DNA of 64,000 bases from CAMASH01 sp041746635 (GCA_041746635.1 JBGTGQ010000026.1:1-64000); one strand, 5' to 3'; shown: positions 35,527 to 44,217, counted from the stretch's first letter. Notes: generated from the letters alone by a model not told the origin. Numbers and translations: made by a program.

Positions 35527-35590
35527 GAGTCCGCGCAACCGGAGCATCGATCACGGTCCTCGAATTTAACGCCCGATCCCCTCGCTGATC

Positions 35591-35637
35591 TTGACAGAAG
35601 GCGACCGCGCGTCGTAATCGCTATCTGTGGTCGCCTT
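35591..35637 (+). promoter_or_regulatory. Long inverted repeat between MATE and downstream gene
   Basis: AAGGCGACC (35598-35606) pairs perfectly with GGTCGCCTT (35629-35637) around a 22-base loop; a TTGACA hexamer starts at 35591. It could be a terminator for the MATE gene (no T tract), a protein-binding site or part of the promoter of the following gene. Confidence 0.4.
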
Positions 35638-35710
35638 ACCCTCACTCCTCTTGTCCGTCTCATCGGTTGATTCAGGGGGTTCATTTTGCGGCCACACCAC
35701 TCTTTGAGTA

Positions 35711-36637
35711 ATGAAACTCGAAACGACTTCTTTTCACGGCTGGGATAAAACCCTGCGGCTGTCGAACGATTCCGTCGAACTCCTGGTCACCACCGATGTG
35801 GGTCCGCGCATCCTGGTTTACAAAACCCCCCGCGGTGAGAATGTGCTCAAGACGATTGAAGAGCAACTCGGCTTTACCGACGAAGACCACTGGTGCATGC
35901 GCGGCGGACACCGCTTGTGGCTGGCCCCGGAAGACGAGGCGGTCAGTTATCATCTCGACAACAGCGCCGCGACATGGACGCAAGACCCGTCCTCCGGTGA
36001 GATTATCATCGAAAGCATGCAGCAGCGCCCGCAACGCATCCGCAAAACCCTCGGCGTTCTACTGGCCGGTGACAGCTCACGCGTGACCCTGCGTCATACC
36101 GCGACTAATGACGGCGAACAACCCGTGACCCTCGCCACCTGGGCGCTCACCGTCATGCAGCCGGGCGGTTTGGAAATTATTCCCCAGCCCGCTTTGGGCG
36201 AACACCCCCAAGATCTGCTGCCCAACCGCGGCATGGTCCTCTGGCCCTACACCGACCTGTCCGATCCGCGTTGGACGTTCGGACAGAAATTCTGGCTCCT
36301 GCGCCAGTCCGCGAATTCCCCCCCCACGAAAATCGGCATCGCCCATCGTGAAAAATGGATCGCCTATGTGCTGGGGGACAGCCTCTTCATCAAAACCTTC
36401 GACCACGAGCCCGGCGGTCATTACCCGGACGGAGGCTGCAATTTTGAGACCTTCACCAACTCCGAGATGCTCGAAGTCGAATCGCTGGGCCAGTTGGTTA
36501 CCCTGCAACCCGGCCAATCCACCACCCACTTTGAAAATTGGTTTCTTTTTCCCCTGAACGATGAAGCTGACATCGGATCCGAGGAAGCCTTGGGCGAGTG
36601 GCTCGGGCCGTTTGTCGCCAGGACCCGCCTCTCGTGA
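35711..36637 (+). CDS. Aldose-epimerase-like fold protein (DUF4380-type)
   Basis: 308 aa. Beta-rich; VELLVTTDVGPRILVYKTPR, MRGGHRLWLAPED and RKTLGVLLAGDSSRVTLRHTA follow the pattern of galactose-mutarotase-superfamily proteins, and the opening D-x-G-P-R-I-L plus G-G-H-R-L-W-x-A-P-E motif is typical of DUF4380. There is no signal peptide. Function unknown; it might bind or modify a sugar. The stop overlaps the lipoprotein start (GTGA). Confidence 0.68.
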   Translation: MKLETTSFHGWDKTLRLSNDSVELLVTTDVGPRILVYKTPRGENVLKTIEEQLGFTDEDHWCMRGGHRLWLAPEDEAVSYHLDNSAATWTQDPSSGEIIIESMQQRPQRIRKTLGVLLAGDSSRVTLRHTATNDGEQPVTLATWALTVMQPGGLEIIPQPALGEHPQDLLPNRGMVLWPYTDLSDPRWTFGQKFWLLRQSANSPPTKIGIAHREKWIAYVLGDSLFIKTFDHEPGGHYPDGGCNFETFTNSEMLEVESLGQLVTLQPGQSTTHFENWFLFPLNDEADIGSEEALGEWLGPFVARTRLS

Positions 36638-37098
36638 AATTCCGCCTCCTCGCCGCCGCCCTTGGCGGAATCATCCTCGCGGGCTGCGAAACCGTCGATA
36701 CCGGCTCGGCGGACCGCGCCCGCATGAACGCAGCCATCCAGGCCGAACCCGCCGGGAGCTACTTTGTCGGTCGCCGCATGTACAAAAAAGACTACAAAAT
36801 ATGGGGCTGGGTGCGCGAGCCCGGCAAACCATGGAAAACCGCCAAACTGGTCATGCTGAACGAGCAGCGCAAACTTGCGCCCGACCGCGAACAGAACTCC
36901 ATCGGCACCGATAACAATTACGAATACAAACTCAACGGCTACTTCTCGGGCGAAACCGTCTATGAGCCGGCCAGCAACCGCTTTTATCCCGAATTCATCT
37001 TTCTCGGAGGTGAGGTCATCTCCGCTTCCCCAGCGAATATTTATCAGCAAAAACGGCAAAGCGAGCCCTCGGTGCGCATGCTGCAGGCCCCGCTCTGA
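36634..37098 (+). CDS. Hypothetical lipoprotein
   Basis: 154 aa from GTG 36634, chosen for the lipoprotein signal peptide (KFRLLAAALGGIILAGC) and because it overlaps the upstream stop. The mature part includes GSYFVGRRMYKKDYKIWGWVREPGKPW and YEYKLNGYFSGETVYEPASNRFYPEF, an aromatic-rich beta pattern of unknown family. Probably a periplasm-facing lipoprotein. Confidence 0.72.
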   Translation: MKFRLLAAALGGIILAGCETVDTGSADRARMNAAIQAEPAGSYFVGRRMYKKDYKIWGWVREPGKPWKTAKLVMLNEQRKLAPDREQNSIGTDNNYEYKLNGYFSGETVYEPASNRFYPEFIFLGGEVISASPANIYQQKRQSEPSVRMLQAPL

Positions 37099-37112
37099 GG
37101 CGCGGGAATCGT

Positions 37113-37133
37113 CGTGACGCTTTCAGCGTCACG
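37113..37133. terminator. Palindromic hairpin between convergent genes
   Basis: CGTGACGCT-TTC-AGCGTCACG, a perfect 9-bp stem with a 3-base loop, between the lipoprotein gene and gdx/sugE, which converge here. It is probably a bidirectional terminator or a dispersed palindrome; there is no T tract. Confidence 0.5.
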
Positions 37134-37165
37134 GGACCGTTGGTGCAGACACGGCCCGCCTTCCT

Positions 37166-37492
37166 TCAAGGTCCAGCCGACGAGGCAAACTTGAGACCCA
37201 CCACTCCGGCCACGATGAGCATGATACAAACGATGCGAACCACCTCCCGCGACTCGCCCAGGAACGCCATGCCAACGATCGCCGTGCCCGCCGCGCCGAT
37301 TCCCGTCCACACGGCATAGCCCGTGCCCACCGGGATGCTTTTCAGTGCCGCCGCCAGCAAGCTGAAACTGGCAATCATGCCGCAGATGGTCAGCACACTC
37401 GGCCACAACTTGGAGAAGCCATCCGTATGTTTGAGACCAATGGCCCACCCGATTTCGAGAAAGCCGGCGATGACCAAATAAATCCAAGCCAT
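37166..37492 (-). CDS. gdx: SMR-family exporter, Gdx/SugE type (guanidinium export)
   Basis: 108 aa from MAWIYLVIAG (ATG 37492; ATG 37501 is also possible). Four helices and the SugE/Gdx signature: WIYLVIAGFLEIGWAIGLKH with the essential Glu in helix 1, KSIPVGTGYAVWTGIGAAGTA in helices 2-3. This subgroup exports guanidinium in exchange for protons. No guanidine riboswitch was recognised upstream. Confidence 0.88.
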   Translation of the reverse strand: MAWIYLVIAGFLEIGWAIGLKHTDGFSKLWPSVLTICGMIASFSLLAAALKSIPVGTGYAVWTGIGAAGTAIVGMAFLGESREVVRIVCIMLIVAGVVGLKFASSAGP

Positions 37493-37581
37493 AATCCCCA
37501 TCGTTCCGAGAATCGAGTAGCGCGTGCAAGCCCTAAACCGAAGTGCTGGAGATGGAGCGATAAAAACCAATCGAAAAAATT

Positions 37582-38154
37582 CTAGACCCTGAGCGCGCTG
37601 CGGAATCCCCTCACGCTGTAATAGGACTGCGCGCCGTTATGCCCCACGAAGACGCGGCCGTAGCGACGTTCGCAATAGAGCGCCCCACCGAGTTTCCTTA
37701 TTTCTGCCGGTGTTTTCACCCAGCTAGAAGTCTTCAGATCGAACTCACCCAGCTTCTGGAGTTCCTGGTATTGTTCTTCCGTCAAGAGTTCGACGTCCAT
37801 GGCTGCGGCCAGATCCATGGCGGTGCTTTTGGGCCGGGGCTCCTTGCGGGACTCCCATCCTGCACGGTCGTAACACACACTGACGCAACCGTTGGGACTC
37901 TCGGGAGAACAATCAAAAAAAAGGTATTCGCCCGTCTCCTTATCCTGACCGACCACATCCGGTTCGCCGCCGGCTTTTTCCATTTCCTGGAGTGACCACA
38001 ATTTTTCCGCATGCGCTTCCAACCTTCCTTCCACCCCGGCCCATTCCAGTCCCTGATGGCGGCTCATGTTTTTCTCGAATCGGGCCCGCAATGATTTGAA
38101 AAGGTCTTCACGTTGTTTGGCTGACAACCCCTTCTTGGTTTCCACGGCTTTCAT
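37582..38154 (-). CDS. DUF4256 protein
   Basis: 190 aa from ATG 38154 (MKAVETKKGLSAKQREDLFK); the longer frame to 38271 overlaps murJ. Conserved stretch FEKNMSRHQGLEWAGVEGRL, EKLWSLQEMEKAGGEPDVVG, YLFFDCSPESP and CYDRAGWESRKEPRPKSTAMDLAAAM match DUF4256, a cytosolic family without known function. It is 64 bases downstream of murJ on the same strand. Confidence 0.85.
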   Translation of the reverse strand: MKAVETKKGLSAKQREDLFKSLRARFEKNMSRHQGLEWAGVEGRLEAHAEKLWSLQEMEKAGGEPDVVGQDKETGEYLFFDCSPESPNGCVSVCYDRAGWESRKEPRPKSTAMDLAAAMDVELLTEEQYQELQKLGEFDLKTSSWVKTPAEIRKLGGALYCERRYGRVFVGHNGAQSYYSVRGFRSALRV

Positions 38155-38218
38155 AAACTTTTTCCTGGTTGTGTCCCTGCGGTTGTCTTGAAAGCAGTCG
38201 TCCTGATAGGTGGTCTGA

Positions 38219-39802
38219 TCAGATCCTGAGCTTGCGCCTGGCGATCCGGACAGCCTCCCGCACCTCCTCAACGCGGAGGAGATAACAGGCCACGAGGTAG
38301 GCCAGTCCGCCGACCGCGATCAGGCTGCCGAGAGCGGCGATTTTTTCCCAGAGAATGGAAGAAGCGAGCCAGGGCTGGCCTTTGCTCACACCGAGCCAGC
38401 AGACCGCGCCCAGGAGCGTCGCGCCCAGCGCGCAGCGGACGATGGTTCCCACAAGGCGGGCCGTTTGCATCGCGTCCACGTGGCGGTTCATCAGCTGGTA
38501 GAGCACAAGGAAATTCATGGTCGCGGAGAGGCTGGTGGAAAGAGCGAGACCTTTGTGGCCGAAGCCCAGATGGAAGATAAAGAGATAATTGAGCCCGTAG
38601 TTCAGCCCGATGGACGCGAAGCTGACAAACATGGGGGTCCATTTTTTATCAATGGCATAAAAAGCGGGGGAAAGAACCTTCACCCACGCGTAAGCGACCA
38701 GGCCCATGGCGTAAAATTGCAGGGCGAAGCCGGTTTGCAGGGAGTCCGCGCTGGTGAAAGCGAGGCGTTCGTAGATGAGGCTGATGATGGGTTGCGCGAG
38801 GAAATAGAGTCCTACGGCCGACGGCAGGGTGAGAAAAACTGCCAGCCGCAGGGCCTTGCCCAAGGTGGGCCCAAACTGCGCGCGGTCCGACTGCGCGGCA
38901 ATGCGGGAAACCACTGGCAGAGTGATGGTGGCCACGGCCACGCCAAAAATGCCGAGAGGAAGCTGCATAAGCCGGAAGGCGCTATTCAGCCACGTCACGG
39001 CCTCCGCTCCCAAATGCGTGGCGAAGCTGGTGTTGACCATCACGTTGATCTGCACGGCACTGGCCGCGATGACGGATGGCACCATAAGGATGAGGATCCG
39101 GCGGATGCCAGGGTCGCTCCAGCGGAAGTCGGGCCGGAAGGCGAAGCCCACTTTGCGCAGGCTGGGTAATTGGATGACAAGTTGCAGCAGGCCCCCGATG
39201 AGCGTGCCGACGGCAAGGCCGATAAGGGCCTGCTGACCAAAGGTGGGATCCATCCACCAGCCGATGAGCAGGCCGCCGACGATTGAGCCAATATTGAAAA
39301 AACTCGAGGCCATGGCCGGCACGCCGAAAACATTGCGGGAATTCAGCATCCCCATCACCAGCGCGGCCAGCGAGACCAGCAGGATGAAGGGAAACATGAT
39401 CTGGGTGAGCAGAATGGTCATTTCCCGGTATTCGGGTTTGAAACCTCCGGCGAGCAGGCCGATGAGCGGGCGCGAGAAAATGATGCCCAGGATGGTCACC
39501 GCGCTCATGAAGACGATGGCAAGCGTGAACATCTTGGCGGCGAGGTCCCAAGCGGATCTCTCGCCCTCTTTTTCGATCTTCTGGGAAAACACAGTGATGA
39601 AGGCGGTGGAGAGCGCGCCTTCAGCAAACAGATCGCGTAGCAAATTCGGCACGCGGAAGGCGACAATGAAGATGCCCATGGAGGCGGTGCCGAAGAGGGC
39701 GTTAAAGAGAATTTCCCGAATGAGCCCGAGCACCCGCGAAAACATCACCGCCAGGGCAATGACGCCGCTGGCCTTGGTGTTCAGTTTTTTCCCGTCACTC
39801 AC
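38219..39802 (-). CDS. murJ: Lipid II flippase MurJ
   Basis: 527 aa with about 14 helices. MVF/MurJ motifs: SRVLGLIREILFNALFGTAS near the N-terminus, FRVPNLLRDLFAEGALSTAF, the conserved Arg-rich central cavity region, and YAWVKVLSPAFYAIDKKWTP. It flips lipid II across the inner membrane for peptidoglycan synthesis, so this organism builds a murein wall. Upstream of DUF4256 on the same strand. Confidence 0.95.
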   Translation of the reverse strand: MSDGKKLNTKASGVIALAVMFSRVLGLIREILFNALFGTASMGIFIVAFRVPNLLRDLFAEGALSTAFITVFSQKIEKEGERSAWDLAAKMFTLAIVFMSAVTILGIIFSRPLIGLLAGGFKPEYREMTILLTQIMFPFILLVSLAALVMGMLNSRNVFGVPAMASSFFNIGSIVGGLLIGWWMDPTFGQQALIGLAVGTLIGGLLQLVIQLPSLRKVGFAFRPDFRWSDPGIRRILILMVPSVIAASAVQINVMVNTSFATHLGAEAVTWLNSAFRLMQLPLGIFGVAVATITLPVVSRIAAQSDRAQFGPTLGKALRLAVFLTLPSAVGLYFLAQPIISLIYERLAFTSADSLQTGFALQFYAMGLVAYAWVKVLSPAFYAIDKKWTPMFVSFASIGLNYGLNYLFIFHLGFGHKGLALSTSLSATMNFLVLYQLMNRHVDAMQTARLVGTIVRCALGATLLGAVCWLGVSKGQPWLASSILWEKIAALGSLIAVGGLAYLVACYLLRVEEVREAVRIARRKLRI

Positions 39803-39899
39803 GTGCGGCAGCGTTGCGCAAACGTTCCCGCATCACAATAGAGAAGAGGTCCGGCATCGCTCTCGACGAAAGGAGGGCGTTCCGTTAGATTGATCGTGT

Positions 39900-40136
39900 A
39901 TGAGCAAACAGCTCGATCCCAGCTGGCAAAAAGCGCGTATTGCGGCCCGCATCATTGTGAAGAGCCGCAAGCGGACGCTCCATGCCCGCGACCGACGGCT
40001 GGCCCGCTGGCTGGCCGACCAGCCGGGGGTGACCAACCGGCTCATTGAGCAAGGGGTGGCGTCTGTGCAAGCACCTTGGAGATTTATCAACCATGAATTT
40101 GTCTATCGGCCCCAAGCCCTGGCAGCCCGCGATTGA
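39900..40136 (+). CDS. Small basic hypothetical protein
   Basis: 78 aa, Arg-rich (KARIAARIIVKSRKRTLHAR; RRLARWLADQPGVTNRLIEQ), mostly helical. It overlaps the nucleotidyltransferase gene by 44 bases in another frame. No family recognised. Overlap with a nucleotidyltransferase raises the possibility of a two-gene toxin-antitoxin-like unit, but the ORF may also be spurious. Confidence 0.4.
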   Translation: MSKQLDPSWQKARIAARIIVKSRKRTLHARDRRLARWLADQPGVTNRLIEQGVASVQAPWRFINHEFVYRPQALAARD

Positions 40137-40791
40137 CTGGGAAGCCCCCGCAGGCATCGCGCTGAAGAAGCTCTTTGCAGAGCTGAATCCCGTGAGTCGA
40201 TTCACTATAACTCTCTTCGGTTCCTCACCCTTGCAACTGGCCCTCGAACCAGGATTCACCAGCGCGGATGTGGATTTGTTTTGTGATGAAGCGCAGGACG
40301 AGATTCTCGCTGCCATCGAAGCCGCCCATCTCGCCAAGGTGGAAGGTGAGTTCTATATCCAGTGCTGCTGGGAGGGAAATTTCCGCACCAGTCCACGCTG
40401 GCGGCTGCGGGCCGCGACAATTCCCTGCGGTCATGTGACGCTGGTGCTCCCCCATCCCATCGACATCCTCATCGCCAAACTTCACCGCTATGAGGAAAAG
40501 GACCGCCGGGCTTTTGAGTTGGTGATCGAGCGCACCGGCCATCCGACCGAACAGGAGATGCTCACCGAGTTGCAATATAGCGTGGATCTTTATCGTCCAA
40601 ATTTCGACGAGGAGGTCACCGGCGATATCACCACAAACACCGGTGTGATGTGGCAGGATATTTTTGGACGTCCCATTGATGTGCGGAAGGAAATCATCGC
40701 CCCCGCACTGGAACGGCGGCGGCGTGGGTATTTGGATGATTTGCCTCGCGAGGATTACAAGGCGGAATTGCGGCGACTGGCGGAGGAATAA
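40093..40791 (+). CDS. Nucleotidyltransferase-fold protein (DUF6036/MNT-like)
   Basis: 232 aa from ATG 40093 (MNLSIGPKPWQPAIDWE). The minimal nucleotidyltransferase motif is FTITLFGSSPLQLALEPGFT then SADVDLFCDE: the G-S-S turn followed by D-V-D. LPHPIDILIAKLHRYEEKDR is the usual K-L-x-R-x-x-x-K-D second half. These proteins are often AbiEii-like toxins or orphan transferases; the target is unknown. It is convergent with tsaC. Confidence 0.72.
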   Translation: MNLSIGPKPWQPAIDWEAPAGIALKKLFAELNPVSRFTITLFGSSPLQLALEPGFTSADVDLFCDEAQDEILAAIEAAHLAKVEGEFYIQCCWEGNFRTSPRWRLRAATIPCGHVTLVLPHPIDILIAKLHRYEEKDRRAFELVIERTGHPTEQEMLTELQYSVDLYRPNFDEEVTGDITTNTGVMWQDIFGRPIDVRKEIIAPALERRRRGYLDDLPREDYKAELRRLAEE

Positions 40792-40793
40792 TT

Positions 40794-41789
40794 CTACGGA
40801 CGCGAGGGCCCGCGTCCCTCCCCATCCCTCGCTGCGGCCTTGCGCAGCCGGTCCATGATGGCAACGCCCAGCCCGATTTCGGGAACCGGTTCGGCCACGA
40901 TCAGATCGAGGCCCGCTTCATCGAGACGGCGCATGGCCCGGTAAAGATTGGCGGCGGCTTCGCGCAGGTCCTGAGTCTGGCTGAGACGCTCGACGGCGTC
41001 ATAGCCTTCTCCCTGGGCTTTCCAAGCTAGCAGCCCAACGTGGCATCGGCTTCCAGCCGATGATCCAAGACTCACATCGGCAGGATGCCGGTGCCACGAA
41101 ATAACCAACGGCGTGAGCGGTGCGTAGTGGCTCTTCATCGTTCCCGGGGCGGAAACCTCTCCGCGGCCCGCCGCCACCGTGCCAAATTCCCTCAGTTGCT
41201 CGGAGGTCACCGGACCATGTCTTAAAATTTCCATTCCCTCGTCGCGTATCAGCACGATGGTGGATTCGATCCCGTGCGAGCAGGGGCCGCCGTCGAGAAT
41301 GAACGGAATGCGGCCCTCCAATTCGCTCAGGACATGCGCCGCGCTGGTCGGGCTGATCCGCCCGAACCGGTTGGCACTGGGCGCGGCAATAGGCTGGCCG
41401 AATCGTTCCGCGACTTGCTGAAAAATGGGATGCGCGCTCAGCCGCAGCGCGACGGTTTCCTGCCCGGCGGTGACGATGTCGGGAATCATCGGCCGGCGCG
41501 GCAACACCAGGGTAAGCGGGCCGGGCCAGAATTTCTCCACCAGGCGCAAGGCCAGTTCATTGGTTCGGGCGAGTTTTTCCAGCCAGGCGGACGAGGGCAA
41601 ATGGACGATGAGAGGATCACTGAGGGGGCGTTCCTTGGCCTCAAAGATTTTGGCACAAGCCAGAGGATCCAGCGCGGCGGCCCCCAAGCCGTAAACGGTT
41701 TCCGTCGGCACGGCGACGAGTTCACCCGAGGCCAGCAGGCGCACGGCGTCCTCGATGCCGGCGGGAGGCGGGACCAGACGCGTTTTCAA
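40794..41789 (-). CDS. tsaC: L-threonylcarbamoyladenylate synthase (TsaC/Sua5) with repeat-derived insert
   Basis: About 331 aa from TTG 41789, which overlaps the purE stop (TTGA). The YrdC domain: GELVAVPTETVYGLGAAALD, AKERPLSDPLIVHL, LVLPRRPMIPD and RLSAHPIFQQVAERFGQPIAAPSANRFGRISPT. A C-terminal Sua5-type domain follows (VGLLAWKAQGEGYDAV; LYRAMRRLDEAGLDLIVAEP). Between the two, after HYAPLTPLVI, a stretch of about 20 residues (SWHRHPADVSLGSSAG and following) is encoded by a 58-base double-hairpin repeat at 41040-41097. The enzyme starts t6A synthesis on tRNA. The frame is kept, so the gene is probably functional. Confidence 0.9.
   Translation of the reverse strand: MKTRLVPPPAGIEDAVRLLASGELVAVPTETVYGLGAAALDPLACAKIFEAKERPLSDPLIVHLPSSAWLEKLARTNELALRLVEKFWPGPLTLVLPRRPMIPDIVTAGQETVALRLSAHPIFQQVAERFGQPIAAPSANRFGRISPTSAAHVLSELEGRIPFILDGGPCSHGIESTIVLIRDEGMEILRHGPVTSEQLREFGTVAAGRGEVSAPGTMKSHYAPLTPLVISWHRHPADVSLGSSAGSRCHVGLLAWKAQGEGYDAVERLSQTQDLREAAANLYRAMRRLDEAGLDLIVAEPVPEIGLGVAIMDRLRKAAARDGEGRGPSRP
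41040..41097. repeat. 58-base double-hairpin (REP-like) element inside tsaC
   Basis: Plus strand: CATCGGCT-TCC-AGCCGATG (41044-41062, perfect 8-bp stem), 12-base spacer, then CATCGGCA-GGA-TGCCGGTG (41075-41093, one G-T mismatch), flanked by GTGG and CCAC. The two loops are TCC and GGA. A sister element of the same length and loops lies at 45466-45523. Confidence 0.85.
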
Positions 41790-42292
41790 GCCGTCAGCTT
41801 GCTTTCCAACGCTTCCGCCGTCTGGGCCTGGCGAAATTTTTCCAGCGCAAGGGCAATTTCGGGGTGGTCGATGCCCAAGAGCGCCGCCGCGAAGAGGGCG
41901 GCGTTTTTCGCTCCCGGTACACCAATGGCAAAAGTCGCCACGGGAATGCCCGCCGGCATCTGCACGATGGAGAGCAGGGAATCCATGCCGCTGAGGGCCT
42001 TGCTTTGCACCGGCACACCCAGCACGGGCACGATCGTCTGGGCGGCAATCATTCCGGGCAAATGGGCGGCACCACCGGCGCCAGCTATGATGGCCCGTAG
42101 CCCGCGGCCGGCGGCAGTTTTGGCGTATTCGGCCATGAGATCGGGAGTGCGATGGGCGGAAACGACCCGGCATTCATGCGCCACGCCGAGGCGCTTCAGC
42201 ATGACCGAGGCCTCGGTCATGGTCTCCCAATCCGATGCGCTGCCCATCACCACTCCGACGAGGGGAACAGACTGGATCGAAGTTTGCTTCAT
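41786..42292 (-). CDS. purE: N5-carboxyaminoimidazole ribonucleotide mutase PurE
   Basis: 168 aa. VGVVMGSASDWETMTEA, VVSAHRTPDLMAEYAKTAA and IIAGAGGAAHLPGMIAAQT are the PurE motifs, with the catalytic His in SAHRTP and GAAHLPG. It acts in purine synthesis (N5-CAIR to CAIR). It overlaps tsaC at the stop. purK is not nearby. Confidence 0.95.
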   Translation of the reverse strand: MKQTSIQSVPLVGVVMGSASDWETMTEASVMLKRLGVAHECRVVSAHRTPDLMAEYAKTAAGRGLRAIIAGAGGAAHLPGMIAAQTIVPVLGVPVQSKALSGMDSLLSIVQMPAGIPVATFAIGVPGAKNAALFAAALLGIDHPEIALALEKFRQAQTAEALESKLTA

Positions 42293-42366
42293 GATTTATG
42301 ACGAAATTGTTGCGAAGTGCCGGTTGACCACAGCCCTGTCTTCAAAAAAAAGTTCGCCTGCACGGA

Positions 42367-42384
42367 CCGGATTCATCGATCCGG
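42367..42384 (+). other. Small hairpin in the cspA leader
   Basis: CCGGAT (42367-42372) pairs with ATCCGG (42379-42384) 25 bases before the cspA ATG. Structured 5' leaders are common in cold-shock genes; a thermosensing role is only a suggestion. Confidence 0.3.
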
Positions 42385-42408
42385 CTGACTTACCAGACGC
42401 AAACCGAT

Positions 42409-42612
42409 ATGGCCAGAGGAACAGTAAAGTGGTTCAACGAAAAAAAGGGCTTCGGATTCATCAACGACCCCGGGGTCAACGGCGACATTTTCGTTCATTT
42501 TTCGGAAATCCAGACGAAAGGATTTCGCACGCTGAACGAGGGCGAAGAAGTCGAATATGAACTCCATGAAGATCAAAAAGGTTCCCGCGCCAAGAATGTT
42601 CTGAGAGTGTGA
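42409..42612 (+). CDS. cspA: Cold-shock protein
   Basis: 67 aa single CSD. GTVKWFNEKKGFGFINDPG (RNP1 KGFGFI) and DIFVHFSEIQ (RNP2 DIFVHF) are complete. Nucleic-acid chaperone. It is divergent from purE, and aroK begins 4 bases after its stop, so the two may be co-transcribed. Confidence 0.95.
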   Translation: MARGTVKWFNEKKGFGFINDPGVNGDIFVHFSEIQTKGFRTLNEGEEVEYELHEDQKGSRAKNVLRV

Positions 42613-42616
42613 AGGA

Positions 42617-43147
42617 GTGTTACCCAACCTCGTTCTCATCGGATTCATGGGCTGCGGGAAGTCTTCGGTGGGGCGTCGGCTTGCCTCACTGACGGGACAC
42701 CGCTTCGTGGATACAGACGACCAAGTCGTGCAAAGCGAGGGCCGAGGCATTGCGGAAATTTTTTCCAGCGACGGGGAGGAATATTTCCGGGCGGTGGAAA
42801 AACGCACCGTGGAAAATTTTATCGGGGTCTGCGGGATCGTTCTTTCCTCCGGCGGCGGACTGATCCTTCGTCAGGATAACCGGGAGACTTTGAAAAAAAT
42901 CGGCATTGTGGCCTGGCTCGATGCCGATCCGGCAATCTTGTTCGAGCGCGCCTCCCGCAGCGGCAAACGTCCCCTGCTCCAAACCGAAAATCCGCGGGAG
43001 ACGTTTGACCGCCTGTTGGACTCGCGGCGGGAATTTTACACCGCCGCCGCGGATTTCCGTCTGGATTCGACCGGGCTCGGCCACGACGAGGCCGCCCAAA
43101 GCCTTCTCGATGAGGCCATGCGGTTCCACCATCGTTTTGATGGTTGA
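42617..43147 (+). CDS. aroK: Shikimate kinase
   Basis: 176 aa from GTG 42617, the only start after an in-frame stop at 42602; the AAGGAG in front directly abuts it, so initiation may depend on coupling with cspA. Walker A LIGFMGCGKSSVGRRLA, DTDDQV (Asp pair for shikimate), VLSSGGGLILR and the lid RSGKRPLLQ are present. It phosphorylates shikimate in aromatic amino acid synthesis. Confidence 0.93.
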   Translation: MLPNLVLIGFMGCGKSSVGRRLASLTGHRFVDTDDQVVQSEGRGIAEIFSSDGEEYFRAVEKRTVENFIGVCGIVLSSGGGLILRQDNRETLKKIGIVAWLDADPAILFERASRSGKRPLLQTENPRETFDRLLDSRREFYTAAADFRLDSTGLGHDEAAQSLLDEAMRFHHRFDG

Positions 43148-43209
43148 CGCTTCCGCCACCGACCGATTTTACTAAACCCCCTTAACCAAAACACACCCAC
43201 ACCACACAC

Positions 43210-44211
43210 ATGGCTACCAAGATCGGCATTAACGGATTCGGACGCATCGGACGCATGGTTTTTCGCGCCGCCGTCCAGAACTTTTCCAAGGACATCGAAG
43301 TTGTCGGCATCAACGATCTTCTCGACCCCGAGTATCTTGCCTACATGCTGAAATACGATTCCGTGCACGGTCACTTCAAGGGCGAGGTCTCCGTCGAAGG
43401 CAACAACCTCATCGTGAACGGCAAAAAAATCCGCCTCACCGCCGTGAAAGATCCCTCCACCCTCAAGTGGGACGAAGTCGGCGCGGAGGTGGTGGTCGAA
43501 TCCACCGGCCTCTTCCTCGACGACGCGACCGCCAGCGCCCACATCAAGGCCGGGGCGAAAAAAGTCATCATGTCCGCCCCGTCCAAGGACGAAACACCGA
43601 TGTTCGTCTATGGCGTGAACCACGAGAGCTACGCCGGCCAGGCCATCATCTCGAACGCCAGCTGCACGACCAACTGTCTGGCCCCGCTGGCCAAGGTCAT
43701 CAACGACACGTTCGGCATCAAACGCGGTCTGATGACTACCGTTCACGCCGCCACCGCCACGCAAAAAACCGTGGACGGCCCGAGCCACAAGGATTGGCGC
43801 GGCGGACGCGGCATCTTGGAAAACATCATCCCCTCCTCCACCGGCGCGGCCAAAGCCGTCGGCAAAGTCATTCCCGAACTGAACAAAAAACTCACCGGCA
43901 TGGCCTTCCGCGTGCCGACTTCGGATGTCTCCGTCGTCGATCTCACTGTTGAACTGAACAAACCCGCGTCCTACGAAGCCATCTGCGCCGCAGTCAAAGC
44001 CGCCGCCGAAGGCCCGATGAAAGGCGTTCTCGCCTACACCACGGACAAGGTCGTCTCCACCGACTTCCGCGGCGAAACCAACACCTCCGTCTTCGACTCC
44101 GAGGCCGGGATCGCCCTTGATGACACCTTTGTGAAATTGGTTTCGTGGTACGACAACGAGTGGGGCTATTCCAACAAGGTTTTGGAAATGGTCCGCGTCG
44201 TCGCCAAGTAA
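43210..44211 (+). CDS. gap: Glyceraldehyde-3-phosphate dehydrogenase
   Basis: 333 aa. NAD-binding start KIGINGFGRIGRMVFRAAV, catalytic Cys in IISNASCTTNCLAPLAKV, His in HAATATQKTVDGPSHKDWRG, and VSWYDNEWGYSNKVLEMV. Glycolytic type. It is followed after 6 bases by pgk and then tpiA, a classic glycolysis operon. Confidence 0.97.
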   Translation: MATKIGINGFGRIGRMVFRAAVQNFSKDIEVVGINDLLDPEYLAYMLKYDSVHGHFKGEVSVEGNNLIVNGKKIRLTAVKDPSTLKWDEVGAEVVVESTGLFLDDATASAHIKAGAKKVIMSAPSKDETPMFVYGVNHESYAGQAIISNASCTTNCLAPLAKVINDTFGIKRGLMTTVHAATATQKTVDGPSHKDWRGGRGILENIIPSSTGAAKAVGKVIPELNKKLTGMAFRVPTSDVSVVDLTVELNKPASYEAICAAVKAAAEGPMKGVLAYTTDKVVSTDFRGETNTSVFDSEAGIALDDTFVKLVSWYDNEWGYSNKVLEMVRVVAK

Positions 44212-44217
44212 CCGGCC

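Noticed and set aside
34002..35588. 528-aa open frame overlapping the MATE gene
   Set aside because: Shadow frame of a high-GC membrane-protein gene; Gly/Arg-rich without motifs.
37493..37600. Guanidine riboswitch upstream of gdx
   Set aside because: I looked for guanidine-I, -II and -III landmarks (for example paired ACGR loops) and found none that convince.
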